From Halopseudomonas maritima (GTDB lineage: Bacteria; Pseudomonadota; Gammaproteobacteria; Pseudomonadales; Pseudomonadaceae), in the NCBI RefSeq assembly GCF_021545785.1, contig NZ_CP079801.1, positions 1,736,001-1,800,000 of the forward strand: a stretch of DNA of 64,000 nt, read 5' to 3'. The translations under genes and the position numbers were made by a program. Positions 43,922-55,363 of this stretch are shown one piece after another. The notes under the pieces were generated by a model. The model searched no databases. It saw only the letters and a list, made by a program, of their open reading frames with translations, and had not been told where the DNA came from. Positions within the stretch are counted from its first letter, which is position 1. Every line of letters begins with the position of its first letter.

Positions 43922-44308
43922 ATGACCGGACTAGAACGCATCATGCACATTGAAGACGACCCATCGATTCAGGAAGTCGCGCGAGTCGCGCTGGAAGTCG
44001 TTGGCGGCTTCAACGTACACAGCTGCGCGTCCGGCGCTGAAGGGGTTGATGACGCCGAGAGCTTCGCCCCGCAGCTGGTACTGCTGGATGTCATGATGCC
44101 GGGCATGGATGGCCCGCAAACCCTCGAAAAGCTTCGCCAGCTGCCGTGCATGGAGGGTGTGCCCGTGATCTTCATGACCGCCAAGGCGCAGCTCCAGGAA
44201 GTTGACGCCTACCGCGCTCTCGGCGCCGCCGGCGTTATCGTAAAACCCTTCGACCCTATGACCCTGCCCGACCAAATTCGTCAGATCTGGGAGCAGCAGA
44301 ATGACTGA
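43922..44308 (+). CDS. Single-domain response regulator (CheY-like)
   Basis: 128 residues, one receiver domain only: HIEDDPS acidic pair, phospho-acceptor Asp56 in LLDVMMPGMDG, Thr in FMTAK and the Lys in VKPFD. It overlaps the next gene by eight bases. Standalone receivers of this kind often shuttle phosphate between a kinase and an Hpt protein, and the next gene begins with an Hpt domain. Confidence 0.92.
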   Translation: MTGLERIMHIEDDPSIQEVARVALEVVGGFNVHSCASGAEGVDDAESFAPQLVLLDVMMPGMDGPQTLEKLRQLPCMEGVPVIFMTAKAQLQEVDAYRALGAAGVIVKPFDPMTLPDQIRQIWEQQND

Positions 44309-45935
44309 TATCAACTCGCTGGGCCCGCAGCTGGCCGCACTGGAAATTCGCTTCCGACAACGATTGGACGAGGAGCTTGCCACCTTGGCCCAGTTGGCCG
44401 AGCGCTTCAACGAAGGCCCGGAGACGCTGCGCGAGCTGCGCGACCGGCTGCACAAGCTGGCCGGCTCCGCGGGTACCTTTGGCTATGCCGCGCTGGGCGC
44501 CCGTTGCCGCACACTGGAGGAGCAGGCCCAGAGCGAACTGGACAACAGCACCGCCAACCCGGAAGTGCTCGCCGCCCTGGCCTCCGCCACCAGTCAGTTA
44601 CATACCCTGTTGCAGCGCAGCGACGCGCAGAGTACATCGCCACAACCACTGGACCCGCTCAGCAGCCTCGACAACGAACACCGACATATCGGCCTGCTGA
44701 TCGAGGACCGCACTCTAGGCAAACAGATGGGGCAGACGCTAGACAGCTTCGGCTACCAGGTCAGCCTGTTCCGCACCGCCGACGAGGTGCGCACCAGCGG
44801 ACAGCTGGATGCACTGATCATCGACACCAGCCCGCCCGGCAGCCGCCTGCTGCAGGAGCCCGTGTTCCAGCAGCCACCCGGCCAGTTACCACCGCTGCTG
44901 ATCATCAGCTCGCAAGATACCTTTAGCAGCCGCCTGCAGGCGGTGCGCGCCGGTGCCATTGGCTTTTTCACCAAGCCGGTGGACCTGCCCCTGCTGGAGC
45001 GCCGGCTCGAACGCGGCTTCAGCAACCAGCAGGGCGGCCCTTTCCGGGTATTGATCGTCGATGACGACGCCGAGCTGATCGACCGCTATCAGCTGGTGCT
45101 GAGCAACGCCGGCATGCTGGTGGACAGCGTCGCTGATCCCAATAACCTGCTGGAGAAAATGCACAGCTTCATTCCCGAAGTGGTGCTGATGGATCTCAAC
45201 ATGCCCGAGTACAGCGGCCCCGAGCTGGCCCAGGTGATTCGCCTGGACGACGACTGGCTGCGGGTGCCCATTGTCTACCTGTCGGCCGAGACCAACGCCG
45301 ACCGGCAGATGTCCGCACTGCTCAAGGCCGGTGACGACTTCATCACCAAACCGATCAGCGACAGCGCCCTGCTGACCACCGTTTATGCACGCGCCCAGCG
45401 TGCCCGCATGGTCAGCGACGCGCTGGCCCGCGACAGCCTGACCGGCCTGCTCAAGCACGCCGATATCAAGGAGCAACTGGAAGTCGAGGTCGAACGGGCC
45501 AGACGCTGCAAGACACCGGTCAGCGTGGTGATGATTGATATTGACCACTTCAAGAACGTCAACGATAACTACGGGCACGCCTGTGGCGACAACGTGATCC
45601 GCGCACTCTCCAACATGCTGCGCCAGCGCCTGCGCAAGATTGACCGTCTGGGCCGCTACGGTGGCGAGGAGTTTGTCGCCGTGCTGCCCGGCTGCAGCAG
45701 CGAAGACGCCTACCAACTGCTGGAAAACATCCGCGTCGCCTTCAATGCCCTGCAGTTCTCTGCCGACGGGCAGCAGTTCAATTGCAGCTTTAGCGCCGGC
45801 ATCAGCGCCTGCGAAGCCGACAGCTGGGCCGACGAGGAACTGCTGGAACGCGCCGACCGCGCGCTCTACCGCGCCAAACAGGACGGTCGCAACCGCTTGT
45901 GTCTCGATGCCGCCGATAGCGGAGACGCTAGTTGA
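44301..45935 (+). CDS. Hpt-REC-REC-GGDEF diguanylate cyclase
   Basis: 544 residues. An N-terminal Hpt-like domain has HKLAGSAGTFG (His51). A divergent receiver spans about 130-245 (LLIEDRTLG, IIDTSPPG, FFTKPVD) and a canonical receiver about 250-370 (VDDDAELID, LMDLNMPEYSG, ITKPI). The cyclase domain (about 380-535) has GGEEF preceded by RKID at the I-site distance, so product inhibition is likely. Phosphorelay input from the upstream kinases would set cyclic di-GMP output. Confidence 0.93.
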   Translation: MTDINSLGPQLAALEIRFRQRLDEELATLAQLAERFNEGPETLRELRDRLHKLAGSAGTFGYAALGARCRTLEEQAQSELDNSTANPEVLAALASATSQLHTLLQRSDAQSTSPQPLDPLSSLDNEHRHIGLLIEDRTLGKQMGQTLDSFGYQVSLFRTADEVRTSGQLDALIIDTSPPGSRLLQEPVFQQPPGQLPPLLIISSQDTFSSRLQAVRAGAIGFFTKPVDLPLLERRLERGFSNQQGGPFRVLIVDDDAELIDRYQLVLSNAGMLVDSVADPNNLLEKMHSFIPEVVLMDLNMPEYSGPELAQVIRLDDDWLRVPIVYLSAETNADRQMSALLKAGDDFITKPISDSALLTTVYARAQRARMVSDALARDSLTGLLKHADIKEQLEVEVERARRCKTPVSVVMIDIDHFKNVNDNYGHACGDNVIRALSNMLRQRLRKIDRLGRYGGEEFVAVLPGCSSEDAYQLLENIRVAFNALQFSADGQQFNCSFSAGISACEADSWADEELLERADRALYRAKQDGRNRLCLDAADSGDAS

Positions 45936-47056
45936 ACGCGCTGATTGTCGAAGATGACCCCTGGATCGCCGAGCTGCTGCGCCTGATACTCATCGACCTG
46001 GACGCCAACTTCCAGATTGAGCACCTGAGCAGCGCGGTCGCCGCGCAGAATCACCTGCGTGGCAACAGCATCGACCTGCTGATCGCCGATCTGAACCTGC
46101 CCGACGGTAACGGGCTGGAGGTTGTGCGCACCGCTGCACGCCGCGCGCCAAGCAGCCTGCGTCTGCTGACAACTACCGATATCAGCCGCCAGGTGGTACT
46201 CGACGCGCGCGACGCCGGCATTACCGATTTCTTTGCCAAACCCTTCAAGGTCGACGCCCTGCGCGGCCGCCTGGCACAGCTGCTGCAACGTAGCCAGGCC
46301 AACGTCAGTGCCAGCGCCAACCTCGGCGACTTGCCCAGCTTTCTGCGCGCCCGCCTGGAGCAGCCCCTGCGGCTGGCGTGGAGTTCGCCCGCGCAGCAAC
46401 AGCTCGCCGCCAGCAGTGCCAAAGAGCTCGACTTCGAGCGCTTCAGAGCTCTGGCTGAGGCCGAGCCGATGCTCACGTTGACCGCCCTGAACCGCGCCAA
46501 CCGCCAGCTGGAGCGCGGGCGCGCAACCTGTCTCTGCCTGCAGACGGTCTGGGAGCGCCTGGGCCCGGCCGGTTGCCGCGAGCTGGTGGCGCGCATGGCA
46601 CAAGCCCGGATTGCACTGGAGCACCCGCTGCTGCAACAGCGGGTCAGCGAGTTTGCCAGCCAGCAGCAGGCTCTGAGCGACGCGCTCGGACGCCAAAGCG
46701 TCGAGCAGACCATTCCTGTCGGTCCGCTGCGGGCGGCCATCAGCTGCAGCCGGCTGGGCGAGCTGGCGGTGATCAGCGCTGTTCAGCACTTTCTCAACTA
46801 CGGTCAGCAGATCGATGAGAGCAGCCTGGATACGCTGATCAATCAGTACGCGGCAGACTTCGGCAACTGCATCAAAACCCAGCAACAGCTGCCCTTTTTG
46901 CTGCGCGAACTCACCGGCTCACTGTTCAAGCTGCCCCGAACCGGCCTGCGCAAAGACCGCATTCTGCTGCGCATTGCCGCCCTGGAAACCGGGTTTACGC
47001 CCGCAGATCCGGACCAACTGCGCCAGCTGCGCCGCCTGATCGGCCTACCTACCTGA
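45932..47056 (+). CDS. Response regulator with HDOD-like output
   Basis: 374 residues. I place the start at the TTG at 45932, because GGAG lies seven bases upstream and the codon overlaps the previous stop as TTGA; the product then begins MNALIVEDDPW. The receiver (1-120) has LIADLNLPDG and FFAKPFK. The C-terminal ~240 residues are helical and resemble HDOD domains (LTALNRANRQ and WERLGPAGCRELV). The 3' end overlaps the convergent monooxygenase gene by 12 bases. It completes the signalling block. Confidence 0.84.
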   Translation: MNALIVEDDPWIAELLRLILIDLDANFQIEHLSSAVAAQNHLRGNSIDLLIADLNLPDGNGLEVVRTAARRAPSSLRLLTTTDISRQVVLDARDAGITDFFAKPFKVDALRGRLAQLLQRSQANVSASANLGDLPSFLRARLEQPLRLAWSSPAQQQLAASSAKELDFERFRALAEAEPMLTLTALNRANRQLERGRATCLCLQTVWERLGPAGCRELVARMAQARIALEHPLLQQRVSEFASQQQALSDALGRQSVEQTIPVGPLRAAISCSRLGELAVISAVQHFLNYGQQIDESSLDTLINQYAADFGNCIKTQQQLPFLLRELTGSLFKLPRTGLRKDRILLRIAALETGFTPADPDQLRQLRRLIGLPT

Positions 47057-48091
47057 GCAGGCGGACGACAGCTTGCGGGTCAGCTGCTCGGCACCAACCG
47101 CCTCACAGCCACGGGTGTTCTGCCCGGCCCACAGCGGCGAGAAGTCGCTGCTGCCAGCCTTTTCTGCCGCCCCACGCAGCGGCGCGATGGCCGTGCCGGC
47201 CAGCGGGAAGGGCGGCGGCAACTCACTCAGCGGCCCCAACTCGCGCATCACCCGATTGACGATGCCGCGCGCCGCGCCGCCGGAGAACAGATTGGTCAAC
47301 GCCGTGTGCTGCGCCGCCTCGCTCTGCAGCGCAGCGCGGTGCAGCGCCGTGGTGGTCGCTTCAAAGCAAAGCAGGTAGGCGGTGCCAATCTGCACGCCGG
47401 CAGCGCCCAGCTGTAGGGCCGCCCGTACGCCGTCGGCGTCGGCGATGCCACCAGCAGCAATCACCGGGATATCCAGGGCGCCGACCAGCTGCGGCAGCAG
47501 CGCAAAGGTACCCATCTGCAGACTCAGATCGGTCGACAAAAAGTGTCCCCGGTGCCCGCCGGCTTCCAGCCCCTGCGCAATCACGGCGTCCGCGCCGTGG
47601 GCCTGCAGCCAGCGCCCTTCGGCCACGGTTGTGGCGCTGGACAGCACCTTACCGCCCCAGCCCTTGATGCGCTCTATCATCGCAGGCTCAGGCAGGCCGA
47701 AGTGAAAGCTCACCACCGGCGGGCGGTAGGCGCTGATCAGCTCCAGCGTGTCCGCGTCGAACGGCCGACGCCCCGCCCCCGGCTTGATCGTCTCGATATC
47801 CAGCCCCAGTTCGGCATAGTAGGGTGCCAGCGCGCTACGCCACTGCTGCTCGCGCTGCGCGTCCGGCGGTGGCGTCTGGTGGGCAAAGAAGTTCAGATTC
47901 CAGGGGCCGGCGGCCTCACGCTGAAGCGTCTGCAGCTCAGCCTCTAACGCCTCGGCGCTCAGCATCGCGCAGGGCAGCGAACCCAGTCCGCCAGCGCGGC
48001 ATACCGCCAACGCCAGCGCGCTATTTTGCACACCGGCCATGGGTGCCTGAATCAACGGCAAGGTGCTGCCCAGCAGATCGGTCAATGTCAT
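47045..48091 (-). CDS. Nitronate monooxygenase-family FMN enzyme
   Basis: 348 residues. A TIM-barrel flavoenzyme with LIQAPMAGVQNSALA at the N-terminus, AQGLEAGGHRG in the middle, AAGGIAD and GAAGVQIGTAYL towards the end, as in 2-nitropropane dioxygenase/nitronate monooxygenase. These oxidise nitronates to carbonyl compounds using FMN and oxygen. It is followed on the same strand by nothing and preceded by the amidohydrolase gene, 85 bases away. Confidence 0.9.
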   Translation of the reverse strand: MTLTDLLGSTLPLIQAPMAGVQNSALALAVCRAGGLGSLPCAMLSAEALEAELQTLQREAAGPWNLNFFAHQTPPPDAQREQQWRSALAPYYAELGLDIETIKPGAGRRPFDADTLELISAYRPPVVSFHFGLPEPAMIERIKGWGGKVLSSATTVAEGRWLQAHGADAVIAQGLEAGGHRGHFLSTDLSLQMGTFALLPQLVGALDIPVIAAGGIADADGVRAALQLGAAGVQIGTAYLLCFEATTTALHRAALQSEAAQHTALTNLFSGGAARGIVNRVMRELGPLSELPPPFPLAGTAIAPLRGAAEKAGSSDFSPLWAGQNTRGCEAVGAEQLTRKLSSACSGR

Positions 48092-48176
48092 CCAACGTCT
48101 CCCATGCGTATTGGCTGTGCAGGGATACTAGACCGCCACAGGGCGCAAAACCAAGGCGCGTTCCTGTCGCGCCGGT

Positions 48177-48983
48177 TCAGAGTCCGAATACCCGCTGGGC
48201 ATTGCCCGCCAGAAACAGCCCCTGCGCCTGGTCGTCCAGCCCTAGGTTCTCAAGGCCTTCCAGCGCCTTGGCAGGTGGGATCATCGGGTAGTTGGTGCCA
48301 AAAAGCACCTTGCTGCGGCCGTGCGCGCGCATGAACTCGATCAGCTGCGCTGGGTAGCGCCGCACCGTGTAGGCAGAGGTGTCGATAAACAGGTTTTCAT
48401 GCTTGGTGGCCACCGCGATAGCTTCATCGGTCCAGGGATAGCCAATGTGGCCGGCAACAATTTTCAGCTCCGGAAAATCGAGCGCTACCTGATCCAGATA
48501 GATCGGCCGGCCAACCTCCGATGGCATCAATGGCCCCGTATGACCGATCTGCGTGCAGAACGGAATGCCCAGTTCACAGCAGGCCACATAGACCGGATAG
48601 AAGCGACGGTCCGTCGGCGGCGCCTCCCACAACCAGGGCAACACGCGGATCGCCTTGAAGCCCAACTCCTGCACGCAGCGGCGCACCTCGCGCACCGCCT
48701 CCATCGGCCGGCTGATATCCACCGAACCAACGCCAATCAACCGCTCTGGCGCCTGGGCTACAAACTCGGCTACCTCATCGTTGGAAATCATCACGTTACG
48801 CGGCGCGTACCAAGCGCTGATCAGGGCCTGGTCAACCTGTCCGGCCTGCATTGCATCCAGGGTGGCAGACAAGGGGATCGCCTCCTCGGGGATGCTCCGG
48901 CGGGTCCAGCGGCGCAGGGACTCGAACATCGGGTCCTGCGAGTGACGCAGGGTGGGGTGTTACGCCCAGGCATCAATGATCAT
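48177..48983 (-). pseudogene. Amidohydrolase-family gene with in-frame stop at codon 8
   Basis: The best ribosome site (GGAG, seven-base spacing) stands before an ATG at 48983, which reads Met-Ile-Ile-Asp-Ala-Trp-Ala and then TAA at 48960-48962. Reading on past the stop gives HPTLRHSQDPMFESLRRWT without a frame change, so the TAA sits inside the natural N-terminus. A 250-residue product can start at the internal ATG at 48929, which has AGGA four bases upstream. The body resembles amidohydrolase_2 (FCTQIGHTGP, VAGHIGYPW, FIDTSAY, LFGTNYPM). Whether the shortened product works is open: this may be a recent pseudogene or a gene with a shorter start. Confidence 0.7.
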
Positions 48984-49569
48984 CAGCGTTCTCCTCGATA
49001 GACGGCAGCAGGGCCCGACACGCGCAGGCAATCAGCTCCGCTGCATAGGTATGCGGCGGCTGGGCAGTACGCCCGGACAGCCAACCACGACAAAATATTT
49101 GCGCCGGCCCGATCAACTGGCTGAACAACACTGGCGCCGGCAGCGCTAGCAGTGTGCCCGCGCTGCTATGCCGCGCTTGCCAGGCGGCCAGGGCATCAGC
49201 CAGCGCGGCATTTTCCTGGGCCTGCCGATCGCGAATAGCCTCAAGCCACTCGCCACGCAACTGGTTGAACAGAAAAGACGCTTGTAGCCGCTCGTTTACT
49301 ACCCAGTCCAGATGCGCGCTGATCAGCGCCGCTATACCGGCCCGCGCCGAATCCGCCCCGCCCAGCGCCTGCAACAGCGCAGCGTGGTAATCGGCAATGG
49401 CATTCAGATACAGCTCACCGGCTAGCGCTTCCTTGGACGCAAAACAGTGAAAGAAACTACCGTTCGATACCCCCGCCTGCTGGCGAATCGCGGCCACGGT
49501 GGCCTGCTCATAGCCCCGCTCGACGATGATCTCTAGACCCGCCACCAACAACTGATCACGCGCGCTCAT
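48973..49569 (-). CDS. TetR-family transcriptional regulator
   Basis: 198 residues from the ATG at 49569, with AAGGA six bases upstream. The N-terminal helix-turn-helix reads TVAAIRQQAGVSNGSFFHCFASKEAL; the rest is a helical ligand domain. It overlaps the start of the amidohydrolase frame by 11 bases, so the two form one transcript, and a palindrome upstream is a likely autoregulatory operator. Confidence 0.9.
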   Translation of the reverse strand: MSARDQLLVAGLEIIVERGYEQATVAAIRQQAGVSNGSFFHCFASKEALAGELYLNAIADYHAALLQALGGADSARAGIAALISAHLDWVVNERLQASFLFNQLRGEWLEAIRDRQAQENAALADALAAWQARHSSAGTLLALPAPVLFSQLIGPAQIFCRGWLSGRTAQPPHTYAAELIACACRALLPSIEENADDH

Positions 49570-49587
49570 GTGTCTTCCTTTCACCAA

Positions 49588-49604
49588 CTAGAGCAACACT
49601 CTAG
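49588..49604. promoter_or_regulatory. Palindrome upstream of TetR gene
   Basis: CTAGAG-CAACA-CTCTAG is a perfect 6+6 palindrome, 18 bases before the TetR start and facing the divergent aldo/keto reductase gene. Its position fits a TetR operator controlling both directions. Confidence 0.6.
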
Positions 49605-49722
49605 ATCATTACTCCAGCCCAGGTAAAGCACTGATAAGGAGGTGCCCGCGCTTCCCCAAGGAACATGACCACGCCAGCAGGGGTCACACCACTATCCCTT
49701 CAACGCGCAACCGGAGACTCGC

Positions 49723-50544
49723 ATGCACACGACAAACGACGACACGCCAATCCCCGCGATGGGCCTGGGCACCTTCCGTCTCAAGGGTGAAGACGCCTAC
49801 AACGCGGTGCGCACAGCTCTCAAGCTCGGTTATCGCCATATCGATACCGCGCAGATCTACGGCAACGAGCAGGATGTGGGCCGCGCCATCGCCGACAGCG
49901 GGGTGCCGCGCGAGGAGCTGTTTGTCACCACCAAGATCTGGACCGATCACTTTGCCGAGGGCAAGCTGATCCCCAGTCTGCGCGAGAGTCTGGACAAGCT
50001 GCAGCTGGAGCAAGTAGACCTGACCCTGATTCACTGGCCTTCGCCCGGTGGCGACGTGCCGATGCAGGTGTATCTGGGGCAACTGATGGACGCGCGCGAG
50101 CAGGGCCTGACGCGGCTGACCGGGGTGTCCAACTTCACCATCGACTTGCTCAACGAGGCCTTTGAACTGGTCGGGCCGGACAATATCGCGACCAATCAGG
50201 TGGAGATTCACCCCTTCCTGCAGAACCGCAAACTGGTGGAATTTGCCCGTGAAGAGAACCTGCACCTGACCGCCTACATGCCGCTGGCGGTCGGCAAGGT
50301 CATGCAGGATGAGACCTTGGACCGCATCGCCGAAGAGCACGGCGCTACGCCGCCGCAGGTCGCCATGGCCTGGCTGATGCAGCAGGGCATCGCGGTGATC
50401 CCCTCATCCACCAAGCGTCTGCATCTGGAGAGCAACCTGGCAGCCGACCGCGTGCGCCTGAGCGCCGACGACCTCAACTTTATCGAGCGGCTGGACGCCG
50501 GCGGGCGTATCGCCAACCCCGACTTTGCGCCGGAGTGGGATTAA
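49723..50544 (+). CDS. dkgB: Aldo/keto reductase, DkgB-like
   Basis: 273 residues. The catalytic tetrad is visible: Asp in HIDTAQIYGNE, Tyr in the same motif, Lys in TKIW and His in LIHWP. IPSSTKRLHLESN forms the NADPH-binding C-terminus. The sequence fits 2,5-diketo-gluconate reductase B/methylglyoxal reductase. It is divergent from the TetR gene, so the TetR protein may control it. Confidence 0.88.
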   Translation: MHTTNDDTPIPAMGLGTFRLKGEDAYNAVRTALKLGYRHIDTAQIYGNEQDVGRAIADSGVPREELFVTTKIWTDHFAEGKLIPSLRESLDKLQLEQVDLTLIHWPSPGGDVPMQVYLGQLMDAREQGLTRLTGVSNFTIDLLNEAFELVGPDNIATNQVEIHPFLQNRKLVEFAREENLHLTAYMPLAVGKVMQDETLDRIAEEHGATPPQVAMAWLMQQGIAVIPSSTKRLHLESNLAADRVRLSADDLNFIERLDAGGRIANPDFAPEWD

Positions 50545-50568
50545 GGAAGCACTGATCAAAATACCCCG

Positions 50569-52520
<1,952 letters not shown>

Positions 52521-52524
<4 letters not shown>

Positions 52525-53429
52525 GCCTGCTCCCGCGCCAGCAAGGCCCGCGCCACGCGTGAGCCGTTGGTTTTACCCAGCACGTTGCAGATGTGCTGCC
52601 CGGCCTGCACCAGCGCGGCCATGTCCACACCCGTCTCGATGCCCAGCCCGTTGAGCAGGTAGAGCACGTCTTCGCTGGCGACATTGCCGGTTGCCCCCTT
52701 GGCATACGGGCAACCGCCGAGCCCGGCGACCGAGCTGTCGAATACCGCCACGCCTTCCAGCAGGCTGGCGTGAATGTTCGCCAGCGCCTGCCCGTAGGTA
52801 TCGTGGAAGTGCCCGGCCAGCAGGCTGCGGTCGATATCACGACCAACCACCTCGATCAGCCGCCGGGTATCGCCCGCAGTACCAACGCCGATGGTATCGC
52901 CAAGCGAGACCTCGTAGCAGCCGCTGTCGAGCAGCTCACGGGCAATCGCCGCCACCTGCTCCGGCGCCACGTCACCATCAATCGGGCAGCCAAGCACGCA
53001 GGAGATATAGCCACGCACCCGCACGCCATGCTCCTTGGCCGCCGCCATGATCGGCTCAAAGCGCTGCAGGCTCTCGGCAATCGAGCAGTTGATGTTCTTC
53101 TGGGAAAACCCCTCGCTGGCGGCCGCAAACACCGCCACTTCCTTCACGCCGGCTTCCAGCGCGCCGTCAAAGCCCTTGAGGTTCGGCGCCAGCGCCGCGT
53201 AGGTCACGCCGGGCTTTTGCTGAATTGCGGCAAACACCTCGGCAGAGCCGGCCATTTGCGGCACCCACTTGGGCGAAACGAAGCTGCCGACTTCGATATA
53301 GCTCAGCCCGGCAGTGCTCAGGTCATCGACCAGACGCACCTTGTCGGCGACGCTGATCGGTTGTTTCTCGTTTTGCAGGCCATCACGCGGGCCGACTTCG
53401 ACCAGGCGCACCTGTTGCGGCATGCTCAT
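52521..53429 (-). CDS. liuE: Hydroxymethylglutaryl-CoA lyase
   Basis: 302 residues. VEVGPRDGLQNE is the divalent-metal and substrate site and GGCPYAKGATGNVASEDVLY in outline is the lyase signature with the catalytic Cys. It splits HMG-CoA to acetyl-CoA and acetoacetate, the last step of leucine breakdown. It overlaps liuD and the ligase gene by four bases each. Confidence 0.94.
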
Positions 53430-55363
53430 GCCGTTGCCTCCTCAGCAAGCGGTTGCAGCGCCACCAGCACCCGGCCTTCGTCAACCAGATCACCCTCGGC
53501 GCAGTGAACGGCCGTGACCTCACCAGCCTCGGCAGCGCGGATACTGTGCTCCATTTTCATCGCCTCGACCACCACCAGCAGCTCGCCGGCGGCCACCTGC
53601 TGGCCCGGTTCAACCAGCACCCGCACCACGCTGCCGTTCATCGGCGCGCTCAAACCGCCGTGGCCGTGTTGCCGGGCTTCCACCTCGCTGATCGGGTTAA
53701 CCTGCGTGACTCGCTGCAGCTGCCCGTTCCATTCGACAAACAGCCACTGCCCACGGCGTTGCACGCCATAACGGCGGCCATCCACCAACAGCTGATCGCC
53801 CTGCAGGCTGACGCCCGCAGCGGGCAGGGCACGCGCCTCGGCCTCGCCACAGCGCAGATGCAGGCGCTGCTCGCCGGCCAGCCCCAGGCGCAGGCCGGAA
53901 GCAGTAGTCCAGGGGCTGTGCGGGTCATCAGCGCGCGTGGCAGCGGGCTGGGTCAGCAGCCAGGCGCGGGCGGCCAGCGCCCAGAAGGCGTCGGGCAGCG
54001 GGGCCGGGGCAGGCAGCAGCGCGTCGGTATGACGGGCGATAAAGCCGGTATCCAGCTCGGCAGCAGCAAAGGCCGGATGCGCCAGCACCCGGCGCAGGAA
54101 CGCGAGGTTACTGTGCACCCCGCCCAGCTGCTGCTCGGCCAGCATCGCCAGCAGACGGCGGCGGGCGGTTTCCCGGTCTTCGCCCCAGGCAATCAGCTTG
54201 CTCAGCATCGGATCGTAAAACGGCGAGACGCGGTCACCCTCGACCACCCCGCTGTCGACCCGCCGACCCGCGCCCGCAGCCGGCTCGCGGTACAGCGTCA
54301 ACTCGCCGCTGGCGGGCATAAAGTCCTGCTCCGGGTCTTCGGCATACAGCCGCACTTCAATCGCGTGGCCGCGCAGCACGATCTGCTCTTGTGTGAGCGG
54401 CAGCGGCTGGCCTTGAGCGACACGCAGCTGCCAGGCCACCAGATCCTGCCCGGTGATCAGCTCGGTCACCGGATGCTCGACCTGCAGGCGGGTGTTCATC
54501 TCCATAAAAAAGAACTCGCCGCGGGCGTCGAGCAGAAACTCCACGGTGCCGGCGCCCACGTAGCCAATGGCGCGCGCGGCGGTTACCGCGGCCTCGCCCA
54601 TGGCCCGGCGCAGCTCGGGCGACAGGCCCGGTGCCGGCGCTTCTTCCACCACCTTCTGGTGACGGCGCTGGATCGAGCAGTCGCGCTCGGCCAGATACAC
54701 CGCGTTGCCGTGCTGGTCGGCAAACACCTGAATCTCGACGTGGCGCGGCTGCAGCACGTATTTCTCCACCAGCATACGCGCATCGCCAAAGGCCGCCTGT
54801 GCTTCACGCTGGGCAGAGGACAGCGCCTCGCTCAGCTCCGCTTCCGTTTCGACCACCTTCATGCCCTTGCCGCCGCCGCCAGCCGCGGCCTTGAGCAGCA
54901 CCGGGTAGCCAATCTTCGCGGCCTCAAGGCGGAAGGTCTCCAGCGCCTGATCGGCGCCGTGATAACCCGGCACCAGCGGCACCCCGGCGGCGTCCATCAA
55001 CGCCTTGGCCGCCGACTTGCTGCCCATGGCATCAATCGCGCTGGCCGGCGGGCCGACAAAGATCAGCCCGGCGGCAGCCACCGCGCGGGCAAAGTCGGCA
55101 TTCTCGGAGAGAAAGCCGTAACCCGGGTGAATGGCATTGGCGCCGGCGGCCTTGGCCGCGGCGATGATCGCCTCGACCTTGAGGTAACTGTCACTCGGCC
55201 GCGCGCCGCCGAGGTTGACCGCCTGATCGGCGCTGCGCACATGCAAGGCGTCGCGGTCGGTATCACTGTGCACCGCCACGGTAGCGATACCCAGCTCGCG
55301 CGCGGTGCGCATGATGCGGCAGGCAATTTCGCCGCGGTTGGCAATCAGCAGGGACTCAATCAT
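53426..55363 (-). CDS. liuD: Methylcrotonyl-CoA carboxylase biotin-containing alpha subunit
   Basis: 645 residues from the ATG at 55363, which overlaps liuC by eight bases; an upstream extension is not supported. Biotin-carboxylase N-terminus LIANRGEIACR, ATP-grasp KAAAGGGGKGM, catalytic region MEMNTRLQVEHPVTE, and a C-terminal biotinyl domain with the EAMKM lysine. It works with the beta subunit LiuB to carboxylate 3-methylcrotonyl-CoA. Confidence 0.94.
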   Translation of the reverse strand: MIESLLIANRGEIACRIMRTARELGIATVAVHSDTDRDALHVRSADQAVNLGGARPSDSYLKVEAIIAAAKAAGANAIHPGYGFLSENADFARAVAAAGLIFVGPPASAIDAMGSKSAAKALMDAAGVPLVPGYHGADQALETFRLEAAKIGYPVLLKAAAGGGGKGMKVVETEAELSEALSSAQREAQAAFGDARMLVEKYVLQPRHVEIQVFADQHGNAVYLAERDCSIQRRHQKVVEEAPAPGLSPELRRAMGEAAVTAARAIGYVGAGTVEFLLDARGEFFFMEMNTRLQVEHPVTELITGQDLVAWQLRVAQGQPLPLTQEQIVLRGHAIEVRLYAEDPEQDFMPASGELTLYREPAAGAGRRVDSGVVEGDRVSPFYDPMLSKLIAWGEDRETARRRLLAMLAEQQLGGVHSNLAFLRRVLAHPAFAAAELDTGFIARHTDALLPAPAPLPDAFWALAARAWLLTQPAATRADDPHSPWTTASGLRLGLAGEQRLHLRCGEAEARALPAAGVSLQGDQLLVDGRRYGVQRRGQWLFVEWNGQLQRVTQVNPISEVEARQHGHGGLSAPMNGSVVRVLVEPGQQVAAGELLVVVEAMKMEHSIRAAEAGEVTAVHCAEGDLVDEGRVLVALQPLAEEATA

